From: Bryum argenteum
Lineage: Eukaryota; Streptophyta; Bryopsida; Bryales; Bryaceae
Direction: 5' to 3'
DNA: 64,000 bases
Assembly (NCBI GenBank): GCA_037043015.1
Contig: CM073328.1
Location: 13,055,495 to 13,119,494 of the forward strand
The notes beneath the pieces are model-generated. The model saw only the letters and a list, made by a program, of their open reading frames with translations. It made no database searches and was not told where the DNA came from. Made by a program: the position numbers and the translations under genes. Shown here piece after piece: positions 24,805-34,592 of this stretch; position 1 is the stretch's first letter, and each line of letters begins with the position of its first letter.

Positions 24805-25385
24805 AGGTTCCCGTCGACTGACGGGAAAGTTCTTTATATGGTACTTTTAAAAAAGTATCATGTGTTTACCATTTCCTCAAACATTATCATGTTCATTGTT
24901 TTATTATTATTTGTATTTAATATTATTTTCTTCTATACATAATCCAAGAAACATAAAAGAAGGTAGGTAGGTAGGTTGGTAAGTTTGTAGGTTGGTAGGC
25001 TTGTATGTTGGTAGGTCGGTACTTTGGTGGGTAGGAAGGATGGCCGAACGGACCCAATTCTGTTATCAGTAACGTCCCCGTTGTTTCGACGACGAAGCTA
25101 ATAAAGTATCCCGTGTCTACCGTTTTCTTGAACAATATTATGTTTATTAGTTTTATGTGTGTCCGTTTTTTTTTTTTTTTTTTTTTTTTTTTTGTTTTTT
25201 CCTTTTAATACATATTCCAAAAAGCATAAAAAGTAGGTAGGTTTGTATGTTGATAGGTTGGTATGTAGGTAGGTACGTAGGTGGGTAGGTACATAGGTGA
25301 GTAGGTACATAGGTGGGTAGGAATATTAGGTGGGTAAGTACGTAGATGGGTAGGAAGGATCACCAAATCGATACCCAATTGTGTT
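24805..25385 (+). repeat. GGTAGGT-tailed repeat, tandem pair (right, plus orientation)
   Basis: The first unit (24,805-25,065) starts with the stem CCCGTCGACTGACGGG and contains the TACCATTTCCTCAAAC block. It ends in a GTAGGTAGGTAGGTTGGTAAG array and GGGTAGGAAGGATGGCCGAAC. The second unit (about 25,066-25,385) repeats this with a long T-run and a longer array of GTAGGTRGGTAC steps. It is the inverted counterpart of the pair at 17,745-18,045. Open frames across it (Pro-Thr-Tyr rich) are repeat artefacts. Confidence 0.75.
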
Positions 25386-26223
25386 ATATATATAGATAAG
25401 GACAATGTTTGCCATATGAAATTTAGCTCTCTTTTTGAAATAAGCAAAGGTATACAATGAGCATGATACAACAAAAACTTAGACTAAGCTTGCAGCTTTC
25501 ATTAGAAAAGGATTTATAAGTAAAAATATACATTCCAAAAACCTATTTGGACATAACTCCAAGTTGTCGAATTGTCTCTACAATTACAAATGGCATTTGT
25601 GTGAAAATCACTATCCATTATGATTTACCACAACTACATGAGAGATTTGTACGTTTTGATATAAACTACATTTTCATAACAAACTCAATAAACTTCATGA
25701 AATATGGAAAAAGACCTCTATGAACAAACTTCATCACGCCTCTATGTATACAAGAATCTTCCTTTGAAGAAGCTTCCATTACATTTTACAAACATTGTAA
25801 TAGCACACACAATACCGAGAAAAAGTACTCTCCTTACTTTCAACAATATGAAAAACCAATAGTGAGAGATAGGCCCTTAACCATTTTCCTCCTACTTTTT
25901 ACAATATGACAAAATTAGTAGCAACAATTAATAGCACAATGACATTCTAAACTCGAACATCGAGCAAGGTCATCTCTCATCTCCTTAACTAAAATGACAT
26001 AAGAGTCAAAGGTTCACAAGTCATCTCTCATCTCCTTAAGTAAAATGACATAAGGTTTGAAGGTTCACAAGATAGCATGTATACAAGAAATGTTTGATAT
26101 AATAAATACTATCCTAAATATTGCATTAATTTGAATTTTCCACAACCCATTGATACCTCTAATTTGAATGGTTTTGGAAAAAAGACATAAACTTTAAGTC
26201 ACACTTTTCAGAGCAGTGAAAAA
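25386..26223. other. gene-free spacer
   Basis: AT-rich DNA. A short direct repeat (GTCATCTCTCATCTCCTTAA...ATGACATAAG) is present at about 25,970-26,055. No gene seen. Confidence 0.45.
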
Positions 26224-26500
26224 TTGTGTTGTTTACACACCCTGCTGAGGCAGCAGGCAGCGCCAAATTTAGTTTGAGTCAAGGTTCCGGATTTCACGCC
26301 CAGATCGCTTAGTAGGCCGGAACAGCCATCTTCAACCAGCACGCACGGCAGGCAAGACCATTTTTCCACCTCCTACACAATATGGACCGGCAAGGATTGA
26401 ATCTCATTGGATAGCAGGTCAGCAGGATGTGGGAACGGAAACGGAATTGCAGCTGGTGCCTGCCTGCCCAAACTGCTGGCCGGAAGTGTAAACAACACAA
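26224..26500. mobile_element. Foldback/MITE-like element with 15-bp perfect inverted ends
   Basis: TTGTGTTGTTTACAC at 26224-26238 is the exact reverse complement of GTGTAAACAACACAA at 26486-26500, enclosing 247 bases. The interior is clearly GC-richer than the flanks. No convincing target-site duplication was found, so the class is undetermined. Confidence 0.55.
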
Positions 26501-26655
26501 ATGTGCTGCATGTCAACGTTCGAGGGAATTTCTATGCAAGAGGGCACTAACCGAGCGAGTAATTCGGTCGATCAATTCCAAGTTGCAACTCGCACGGCTG
26601 GGTTGGTCAAACGCTGGGCCGTTCCTGCAGTCAAATCCACGACTTTCGGAAGCCT

Positions 26656-26706
26656 TCTCACCGGACTGGAGCCTTTTCACCAGACTGAACCCTTTTACCG
26701 GACGGC
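26656..26706 (+). repeat. about 20-bp unit repeated 2.5 times
   Basis: TCTCACCGGACTGGAGCCT, TTTCACCAGACTGAACCCT and TTTACCGGACGG follow directly on one another. It lies in the single-copy-looking DNA just left of the large element. Confidence 0.5.
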
Positions 26707-26837
26707 AATCACCATGCTGCCGACTTTGAAGGGTCACAAAGGTCGGTGAATCTGTAGGGCAATTCACGAATATTATTGGAACACATCGCACATTCCATTT
26801 GCCAGCTGCAGTGATCAAATCATCAAATATCAAACTG

Positions 26838-26845
26838 CTCTAATT
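26838..26845 (+). repeat. Target-site duplication, left copy
   Basis: CTCTAATT directly precedes the left terminal inverted repeat. The identical CTCTAATT directly follows the right terminal repeat at 43748-43755. Eight bases is the length produced by hAT transposases. Confidence 0.9.
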
Positions 26846-26856
26846 CAGGGATGTCA
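26846..26856 (+). repeat. Left terminal inverted repeat of hAT element
   Basis: CAGGGATGTCA, exact inverse of the right end. Followed after four bases by GTCCGGACGTCCGG, a self-complementary subterminal motif. Confidence 0.92.
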
Positions 26857-26962
26857 CAGCGTCCGGACGTCCGGCAGGGGTCCGGGGACCGTCCGTGACT
26901 TAGAAAATCTGGTCGTTTTACCAAGGGTAAATGACCAACGGGGTGCGTTCATTGGTCGAACC

Positions 26963-27125
26963 ACCCCGTCGACCGGTCCCCGACCTCTCCGTCGGCCCGA
27001 CCGACCGGTCGGCTGGCCAGAGCGACCGGCCGTCGGCCCGGGCGACCGGCCGTCAGTCCGGCCGTCGGTCCGGGCGACCGGCCGTCGGCCTCGGCGACCG
27101 GCCCTCGCATCCTGCGACCGCCAAC
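26963..27125 (+). repeat. GC-rich CCGGTCGG-type array 1 (upstream of transposase)
   Basis: Irregular array of CGACCGG, CGTCGG and CCGACCGG words with extreme G+C and CpG content, abruptly bounded. It lies directly upstream of the TATA-like box at 27208. The open frames in it are repeat artefacts. Confidence 0.85.
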
Positions 27126-27207
27126 GGCCAGATGGCCCTTTTGAGCATCCAACGGTTTAGGAGCATTTCAATTTCAAATTGCAACGGTCATATTCGGAGT
27201 TGGATGG

Positions 27208-27244
27208 TATATAAGAGAAGACACATTGAGTCTCATTTCACTTC
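27208..27244 (+). promoter_or_regulatory. Putative core promoter of the transposase gene
   Basis: TATATAAG at 27208-27215, then CTCATTTCACTTC at 27232-27244, where transcription would be expected to start. The same layout precedes the other three genes of the element. Confidence 0.6.
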
Positions 27245-27415
27245 CGAATTTTGAACACTTTCCAAGAGCTATGAGCCACATAATTCATTTTATGTGTACA
27301 TTGCTTGGTAGGTATTGAGTTCGGAAGTGAGGATTTCCGTAAGGAACTCTTGCCAATTTTTTCCCCGTCACGGTCCCACCATTACTTAAGACTTTGACGC
27401 GTCCTATTTATCAAA

Positions 27416-30313
27416 ATGGGCCCTGCTCCACATGAGCCTTGGTTTAGAGACATCGAGAAGGAAGGCAAAGCGTGCGGGTCCTTCCTACGATGCTCACTAT
27501 GTCGTGTAATTGTTTCAAGAAGAAGAGTCGGAATTTGAGTCATTATGGGTACGAGAAGATTCCTGGACATAGGGATTCGAGTTCTGCCCTTTGCCCGAAG
27601 CTGCCTAGGGAAATTAGGCAGTTATTTTTAAGATGTGGTGGGGAGTTCCCTCCATATAACGGAGAATTGGAACTATTTCTCGGTGAATGTTCTCTCACTC
27701 CATCCACGGACGTTCCAGGTGCTTCAAAACATGACATTCCTGAAACCCCTAGGAGTGACTCTTGTGTAGGGTCCTCGCTAGGCACCCCCATGAATTCAAC
27801 AAAAATTTTGGTAGGGTCAACCTCTGCTTCTTCCATGCATATGAGGGAATAAGGGATACTCGCCCGATGCTTGGATCTATGAAGCAAACGAAGCAATCTT
27901 CAATTGAAGCTACTTTTGCAGAAGCGGATAGGCGGGAGTTGGATAAACTCTGGGCGAAATTTTTTTACGAAGCAAATATACCATTCTCAGTAGCCCGCAA
28001 TGATGCGTTCAAAGCTGCCGTGATGAAGACTGCGGGATTTCGAAAATCCTATGCTCCACCATCCTACCATGACATTCGGACAAGGTTGTTAGGAGAAGTA
28101 AAGACGGAGTTACAAAAGAAACTAGATAGTAGACTCTCTGAGAGCCTTCGGAAGTTTGGAGGAACTTTGACTATAGATGGATGGTCATCTGTGACTAGTC
28201 GCCCTTTGGTAAATGCGATGCTCGTGACTCAAGCCGGAGAGCTTTTTCTTGGTGCTGTCGATACTACCGGCCAAGAAAAAAAAATGTGTACATGTCAACT
28301 CTCATGTTGAAGTACATAGAAGAAGTTGGACCGAGAGAACATTGTTCAAGTATGCACGCATAATGCTTCAGAATGCTCAATGCCTCAAGAATAGTCCTTG
28401 AGAAATATCCGCACATTTTCATGCAAGGGTGTGCGACACATGCAATGGACTTGTTGTTGGAGGATTGGGGAAAGGCTGGATGGATGGCGAATACTTTGGT
28501 CATGGCGAAGAAAATGGTCAAGTTTATCAAGAGGCGACAAATGCCCCTAGTCAGTGTTTAAAAACACGAGGCGAAATTCACCTCCCGATGCCCTGGAAAA
28601 CAAGATTTGCTAGTCAATTCATAATGATAGATCGCTTGTTGGAGGTCAAGGAATCATTGGAGCAAGTTGTTGTCGACCCTATGTTCACACACCCTATGCC
28701 TCGAAGAAGACGGTATCTCTAGAGATATAAGCTTATATTCTCACGTAAGGTCAAGAAGGTGGTGTTGAGCGATGAGTTTTGGAAGCAATGCAAAAGACTA
28801 CGGGATATGGTTGCCCCGTGGTGTGTACGCTCGAGAGAATTCGACGGCAAGGCTCCTAGTACGGGCAAGGCATGGCATATTATGCGTGATCTTGAGAGAC
28901 ATGTCCATACTTTGCACGCACCGCCCATCTCATTGGAACCACTTGAGGTGGCCACCGCAAAAGAGTTTTTACCATCGGAAACGGCTCATGACAACGGATT
29001 TACATGGCGCGCCGGCGCACTTTTAAATCCTTATTTACTACACGACCAAGAGTTAGGCGACGATCCCGATCTTACAATCGCTTGCAAGCGTGTTTTACAA
29101 AACTTATGTCCCGCGGAGGATTACGCAGACGTGGTGAGTGAATTTCTTGCGTTTGAGTAAGGGGTCCACCATTCCATGACATGTTGGAGCCTAATACTCA
29201 AAAACTAGCTCCACATGCATGGTGGGAGTTTGAAGGTGCTTGTGCTAAGCTCCTCTCTCCAATTGCAAAGCGAATACTAGCACGAGACCGTGTCCTCGTC
29301 GACTGCGAACGCAATCGGGAGTAGCTACTCTTATGTTCACGACAAGAAACGGAATCGGTTACTACCGGGCGGAGGATGACTTGGTCTACATATATTCCAA
29401 CTCGAAATTGCTCGCGAATGATAAGTTGAGTGATGATGGGCGGTGGTATAGAGAACTTGGATTTAGAGGAAGACCAAGTACATGAGAATGATGAGGAAGG
29501 CATCGAGGACGAATCGTAGTCGATGACAATGATGTTTTTGAATTTGGCGATGAAGATGATGATATGACTTTCTTCCCCGCTTCAAATGATGAAGATGCTC
29601 CAAATGTTCATGATGGTAATGGTGATTTTATCGCTCATGGTCTTTCAGCGGATGATCTAGATGATGAGCAGCCGTTAGCCCGGTTAATGACACAAGGCGG
29701 CATGGACAAATCAAATAACGTCCTACCTGTTATCGCTACTGGTTTACGGTTGGAAAAGGAGGCGATAGATGCGAAGACCATTGCGTGCAACACAATTGCG
29801 GGCACTATGAGCTCTGATCCGGTCGCGGAGAATATTGCATCCGGTAGTAAGGATCAAGTATCTGATCAATGTGCTACTCCCCGCGCTTTATTTCAACCCT
29901 CTACTACAAGGGTTACGACAACCTTGGAGAAATCGTCTAAGGGTTTAGTATCCCTTTCAAGAGCCAAATATGGGAGCATCTCTAGTGACTCTGATGTACC
30001 GTTGGGCAGGTATTTAAAGAATGCCAATGTTCTTCGTACTGCCACGGGATTACAGCACATGCTTGGCTCTTCCAAGTCGCATAAACGGAAATCTGCAACA
30101 ATTCCAATTGTTCCGCCTAAAAAAACGAAGATCCCTGTTAATCTCCCCGAATTTGATACTTGGCATAAGTATGGGAATATACAATGTCCGAGAATAAACC
30201 CAAGATCAAAGAGGAGGTTCCAAGCGATTATGAATATGATCCTACGGGATCCAAAGTGGAGTGAAGTGAAGGGAGATAGCGATTATGAGCAATCCTCCGG
30301 TCCCGATGAGTAG
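27416..30313 (+). pseudogene. hAT transposase with C-terminal extension, multiply frameshifted
   Basis: The start ATG at 27416 opens FRDIEKEGKACGSFLRCSLC, a BED-type zinc finger. It continues in the next frame as HYGYEKIPGHR...PREIRQLF. The main frame 27,850-28,310 has the DUF659-like catalytic region (LDKLWAKFFYEANIPFSVAR, then LTIDGWSS with the DxW aspartate). Later frames give CATHAMDLLLEDWGK (28,430), MPWKTRFASQFIMIDRLL (28,590) and the 28,759-29,160 frame. The dimerisation domain (AWWEFEGACAKLLSPIAKRIL, CERN, SSYSYVHDKKRNRLLP, EDDLVYIYSNSKLL) is split over three frames at 29,215-29,430. At least six frameshifts or stops make it non-functional as read. An acidic, then Lys/Ser-rich extension of about 250 residues (29,564-30,313) follows, longer than I would expect after the hAT domain. 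The GC array and TATA box are upstream. It converges on the RING gene. Confidence 0.88.
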
Positions 30314-30647
30314 TTGAATTTGGCATCTTTATGTAGTATAGGTTTATAGGACTTATACTTATTATAGAAATTGTAGTTATAGTTTCTTGTAGTACTTTAT
30401 TGTTATACTCCAAATGCATTTGGAGATTCTATTGTCTACATGATCGCATTTAATGTTTTGAAAAATATTACATACATTTTTACATACTTGTCGTATTTAT
30501 AGTCTTCACTCTCAATTGTCTCAAGCATACAAAAGAAATGCACATTAAATCAAAAAGATTGTAACCCTTTACTTCAAAAATAAGGCCCCATGGATCAATG
30601 GTGGCATTTGCATCATTTTTAAAACAACAACCAAACAATCTAAAAAA

Positions 30648-30650
<3 letters not shown>

Positions 30651-30730
<80 letters not shown>
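30651..30730. repeat. (TA)40 microsatellite
   Basis: Uninterrupted TA dinucleotide run of about 80 bases. It sits between the converging 3' ends of the transposase and RING genes. Confidence 0.95.
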
Positions 30731-30734
<4 letters not shown>

Positions 30735-30815
30735 TATATGTGGAACTTAAGGTCCAACATCCGTTCTAACTTCAAACTGAAGATCCATCCGATTGGCCAA
30801 TCTGAGCTACACAGC

Positions 30816-33800
30816 CTACACTGCGAGTACGCGGTCTTTGACTTGGACGGGCAATTCGAATTGCCCGCCCTCTTCATACTCTCGATCCACCGCTGCGATT
30901 TCGCCTCTCATACCTGCTTGCCAACTATCCTCCCCATCGTCGCCTGATTGCCTCTTCCGCTTTTTGCTCGGATCCACTTGTTTGTTACGTAAGATTTCCA
31001 TGGCCTTCTCAATCTTTGCAATGACATCCTGTACAACACCTTCAAACTCATCCAATAATAGAAGTTGTGTGTCTTTTGGGTTTAAAAGACATTCTCTCCA
31101 AAATGTAATGGCGTCATCGATACGCGTATCAAACTTCTTCACCGCATCCCAATAAGAGACCTCCACATCTTCAAAAGAATTTTCCGGTATCGAAATCCGA
31201 ATATTGCGGCCTCCTCCAATTTCGCGAGTACCGAGCTCTTCCAATTGGAGTATGATCGTACTTCTTGTACTCTTCACCAAAGCCTGTTGAATCGGTTATT
31301 TCGTGCCACGAACCATCTTCTCCCTTTTCCACTTTCTTTGGAGGAAATCGAAAGAAACGGTTGTGTTCGATGCTCCAATGCCCCCCGAAATTACGACAAA
31401 ACAACTCTCGTTGCTCATCACCTTCAATATTCCTCGCCCTGATCTCTATTTCATAATCTCGTGTCATCCAAAATAACTGATCATGATCCCCACCAAATTG
31501 AATGGCTAGTTGGTGTTTTGATTCGGATGTACTCCAGGTAAGAGCATTTCCCCAATCAGAGTAGTTTAGAAATTTCTTCGGGTATTGATCCAATGGAAGA
31601 TTCCATCGGTTGAACTCGTGCCCTGGTGGCATAAGATCTCGAATGCCCATCATCTCGTAGAATCTCGTGCTAAATGGGGAGCGACATACTGGACATAACG
31701 ATTTAGTCATCGCATATCGGCATATGCAAGTAACATGAAAGTTATGGCCACATTGGCCTAACGTGTATGCGCCCTCCGGACCAAAATTATGTAGGCACAC
31801 CGCACATTTGTCTTTAAGTATTGCGGGAGGAGGGTCGCATGTGTTGATTACAATGCGAGCTGACTCTTGTAGGTGCGATGAGAATCTACTATACGGCGCC
31901 CATCCTTCCTCTATCTCCATAGTCCAATCAACATCATTGTTTCGTCCCATCTTAGAGTAGTTTGTACGCTCCATCATCTCTTCAATATCCCCCCAAAAAG
32001 TGACCTATATGGGGTCATATCGTTTTTTCGATCCGTTCTTAACGAACTTCTCCAATGAAGCATCTACAACTTCACGTGATTCCTTTGATGTAGATGCAAT
32101 CGATTTCAGATCTTCTTTTGCTCTCGAAACCAAGCTCCTCTTATCTTGAAGTCGATGAACCCATCCCAACCATGGTAGTATGCGTAGGTGAAGGTGGATT
32201 GCTTTGCCTCGTAGAATCTACCGTTTTGAAGGTTTTCCGTAATGCCTCCAATTCGATGATCGCCTCATCTCTCTCTTTACTTGTAGCCTCCAACTTCATT
32301 GAGCATGCTTTTGCTTCCTCCTCCAATTTCGCAACTGTAACATCTCTCTCCTTCTTCAGTGCTGCGAACTCCATCGCCCATGCTCGTTGTCGCTCAATCA
32401 TGCATCATCTATCTCCTTTTGTGATATTAACTTCAATTCCCCCCGAATTTCATCATCGTCATCATCGTCTATTTCGATAATGGTTTTTCCCTTATCTTCT
32501 TTACCATCCTCTTCACTAACCTCTTTGAGAGGAGATAAATCCCTGATATACGTCTTTCTCGTCTCTTCTTCACCATCCTCTTTACCACCCCCATCAATTT
32601 GTGAAAGAAAAAGACTATCAGAAGTCCCGATAATGGTCTTCCCCTTATCTTTATTACCATCCTTTTCACCATCCTCTTTACCATCGTCTTTACCACCCGC
32701 ATCACATTCTGGAACAACAACATGACTACATGAAGCCCCCGTGTCATTCTCTGATGGAACATAGGCGAATTGGTCATCCGCCCATGCTTCTACCGCATCC
32801 TTTTGGCGGATTGCTTCTTGGTACTTCGCCTCATACTTGCTAGCAGGACCTTGGCCAAACAACCGCAATTCCCTGTAGAACTCGTCTAGGAGACGTTGCG
32901 TAATTTCTTTGTTGTTTCTCCCTGTTTCACAATGATTAGCTCGATCTTCACTCGGTCCTTCAAGAGAGGTTGAAACCGATCTACGAGTACCTCAAAATTG
33001 TTCGGCTAGTAGTAGAATGTTGGGCATGACACCTGCAAAAGTATGAGCCAGCCCCACAAATCTTCGAGCCATATCCGCAAGTATTTTTGACCCCATCTTC
33101 AAGTTGTACCCTAGATTAGTTATCTGCTCACCCGTAGTCTCAGGCCAATGATTCCCTTCCAAACCTTCCTCTTTATCTACCTCATTGCACCAATCTGCCA
33201 AACTTTTTGCTTTTTTCATCCACTCATCCAATGTGTTATCCGGTACTTCATAAGTCATATACCTCTCGAACATTGGCGCCGCACCCGAATCGAGATCCAT
33301 GTCATCCATGGGAGAAGTTGGTGCTCTGGTTTCCCGTGGTTCACTTGGCCCTGCCTCCTCTGGTGTTGGTACCGGGGTTTCACGAGGTTCTTCAACTACG
33401 TTTGCACCTTCGAGCCTATCAGTTATAGTTGGTTCTACGATTGGGGCATCCGTAGCAACCATATTCCTTCCATCCTCCTGATGTGTCGTGGTTGTTGGAG
33501 GAGATTCCTTCTCCGCCGTATCATGAGTTTTCCTCCTCAAGTACTGCAATAAGGCCTTTGTAGAATTTGATTCTGGATCAAACCTATCAGGGATATCCTT
33601 TTGATTTCTCCCGATTCGAAGAGGATATGCACTACTCGCCGTGAATGTGCTCCAGTTCACCTTGCGCTTCAATATGAGCTCAGCATACACCATGCTCAAG
33701 AGCGTATATGAAAAATAACCCTTGCTCTTGGGACGAGTTCCAAACAATGCCACCCAAACTTCTTGAGCACGATGAAGGAAGTGATCATCCTTGCATGTTT

Positions 33801-34138
33801 GAGGGTTGCAAGTAAAATTATTGGTATTAACTTTGTGACATTCTCGAGGCCAAAGTTTCCCAATGTGATACATCTTCACATATTTCTTGCACGTCGCCAT
33901 TCTCCAGTATTCCTCCGGTTCATTGGCCCAACCGCTCTCAGCTTTGATGGCCTCATTATCCAAGATATTGTAGTGCAACTCATGTCTCGCTCCTTTTGGT
34001 TTCACTCTCTTTGACGATGTCTCATGTAAAACCAACTCAGTCCCCACCAATCTGCGTTTGTGGTTTTACGCCGCAGTGACCTCAAGGTTTGTTCGATGCA
34101 CCGGCCTCCATGTTCGTGTTATTAATATCCGTCGCCAT
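30816..34138 (-). pseudogene. CKKYVKMYHI-domain / coiled-coil / RING-H2 protein, interrupted
   Basis: Starts at an ATG (34138) with MATDINNTNMEAG and shifts into the long frame 34,050-32,992. That frame has a Trp/Cys-rich block WRMATCKKYVKMYHIGKLWPR, then CNPQTCKDDHFLHRAQEVWV and KVNWSTFTASSAYPLRIG. Further frames continue without a gap: FEVLVDRFQPLLKDRVKIEL, an acidic repeat-rich linker with KGKTII twice (32,868-32,398), and a coiled coil (32,401-32,141). The frame then reads KNGSKKRYDPI, a TAG stop, VTFWGDIEEMMER, straight into a RING-H2 finger (CAVCLHNF..., CGHNFHVTC, LCPVC) at 31,977-31,171, and a helical tail with KKRKRQSGDDGE (to 30,816). About three frameshifts and one in-frame stop are present. 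A RING-H2 implies E3 ubiquitin-ligase activity if intact. The CKKYVKMYHI block is shared with the gene at 39.5-40.7 kb and is not a family I recognise. Alternatively the RING part may be a separate gene. Confidence 0.75.
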
Positions 34139-34303
34139 GAAGAGTAGGGAGTATTTAAAATACCCCAAAATATCCCAAGTATGCAAAAATTCGATCTGCA
34201 AAGACCCATAGTATCACGCCGACTTCCCCCCACCACACAAAATGCAAAGACACGAGAAGCTAATGCCCACGGTTGCGGCTCGGTTGAGATGGATGAATAC
34301 AAG

Positions 34304-34342
34304 GAGAAGTGAGGGGAAATGAGGCCCCAAAGGCCTCTTATC
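34304..34342 (-). promoter_or_regulatory. Putative core promoter of the RING gene
   Basis: On the minus strand GATAAGAG (34342-34335) stands at the TATA position, followed by CCTCATTTCCCCTCACTTC. The GC array lies immediately upstream. It is the weakest TATA of the four. Confidence 0.45.
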
Positions 34343-34361
34343 CCCCTCCTCCCAACCCTAA

Positions 34362-34592
34362 AGACCGCCGCCCCGGACGGTCGCTCGGCCAATCACGGCC
34401 GCGACCGATGCTGGCCGGCCGGTCCGGCCGACTGATCGTGGCCGGTCGTTCGGGCCTCCCGGTCGCTGCCGACCGGGGGCTGCCGACCGGTCGCTGCCGA
34501 CCGATGTGGCCGGCCGATCGTGGCCGCTCGATGCCGGCCGACCAATGCCGGTCGACCAACGCGGCCGACCGATGTGGGCGGCCGCTGCGGTT
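34362..34592 (-). repeat. GC-rich CCGGTCGG-type array 2 (upstream of RING gene)
   Basis: Words such as GGCCGACCGATG, CCGGTCGCTGCC and GGCCGGCC alternate irregularly. It ends abruptly at a T-rich tract at about 34,594. Confidence 0.85.

Noticed and set aside
24923-25474. Pro-Thr-Tyr-rich frames of 70-89 codons
   Set aside because: Translations of the GTAGGT arrays.
26427-26833. Overlapping frames of 80-106 codons near the left end of the large element
   Set aside because: Three frames on both strands overlap in moderately GC-rich non-coding DNA. None shows a domain or splice context.
30569-30877. Tyr-Ile repeat frame
   Set aside because: Translation of the (TA)40 microsatellite.
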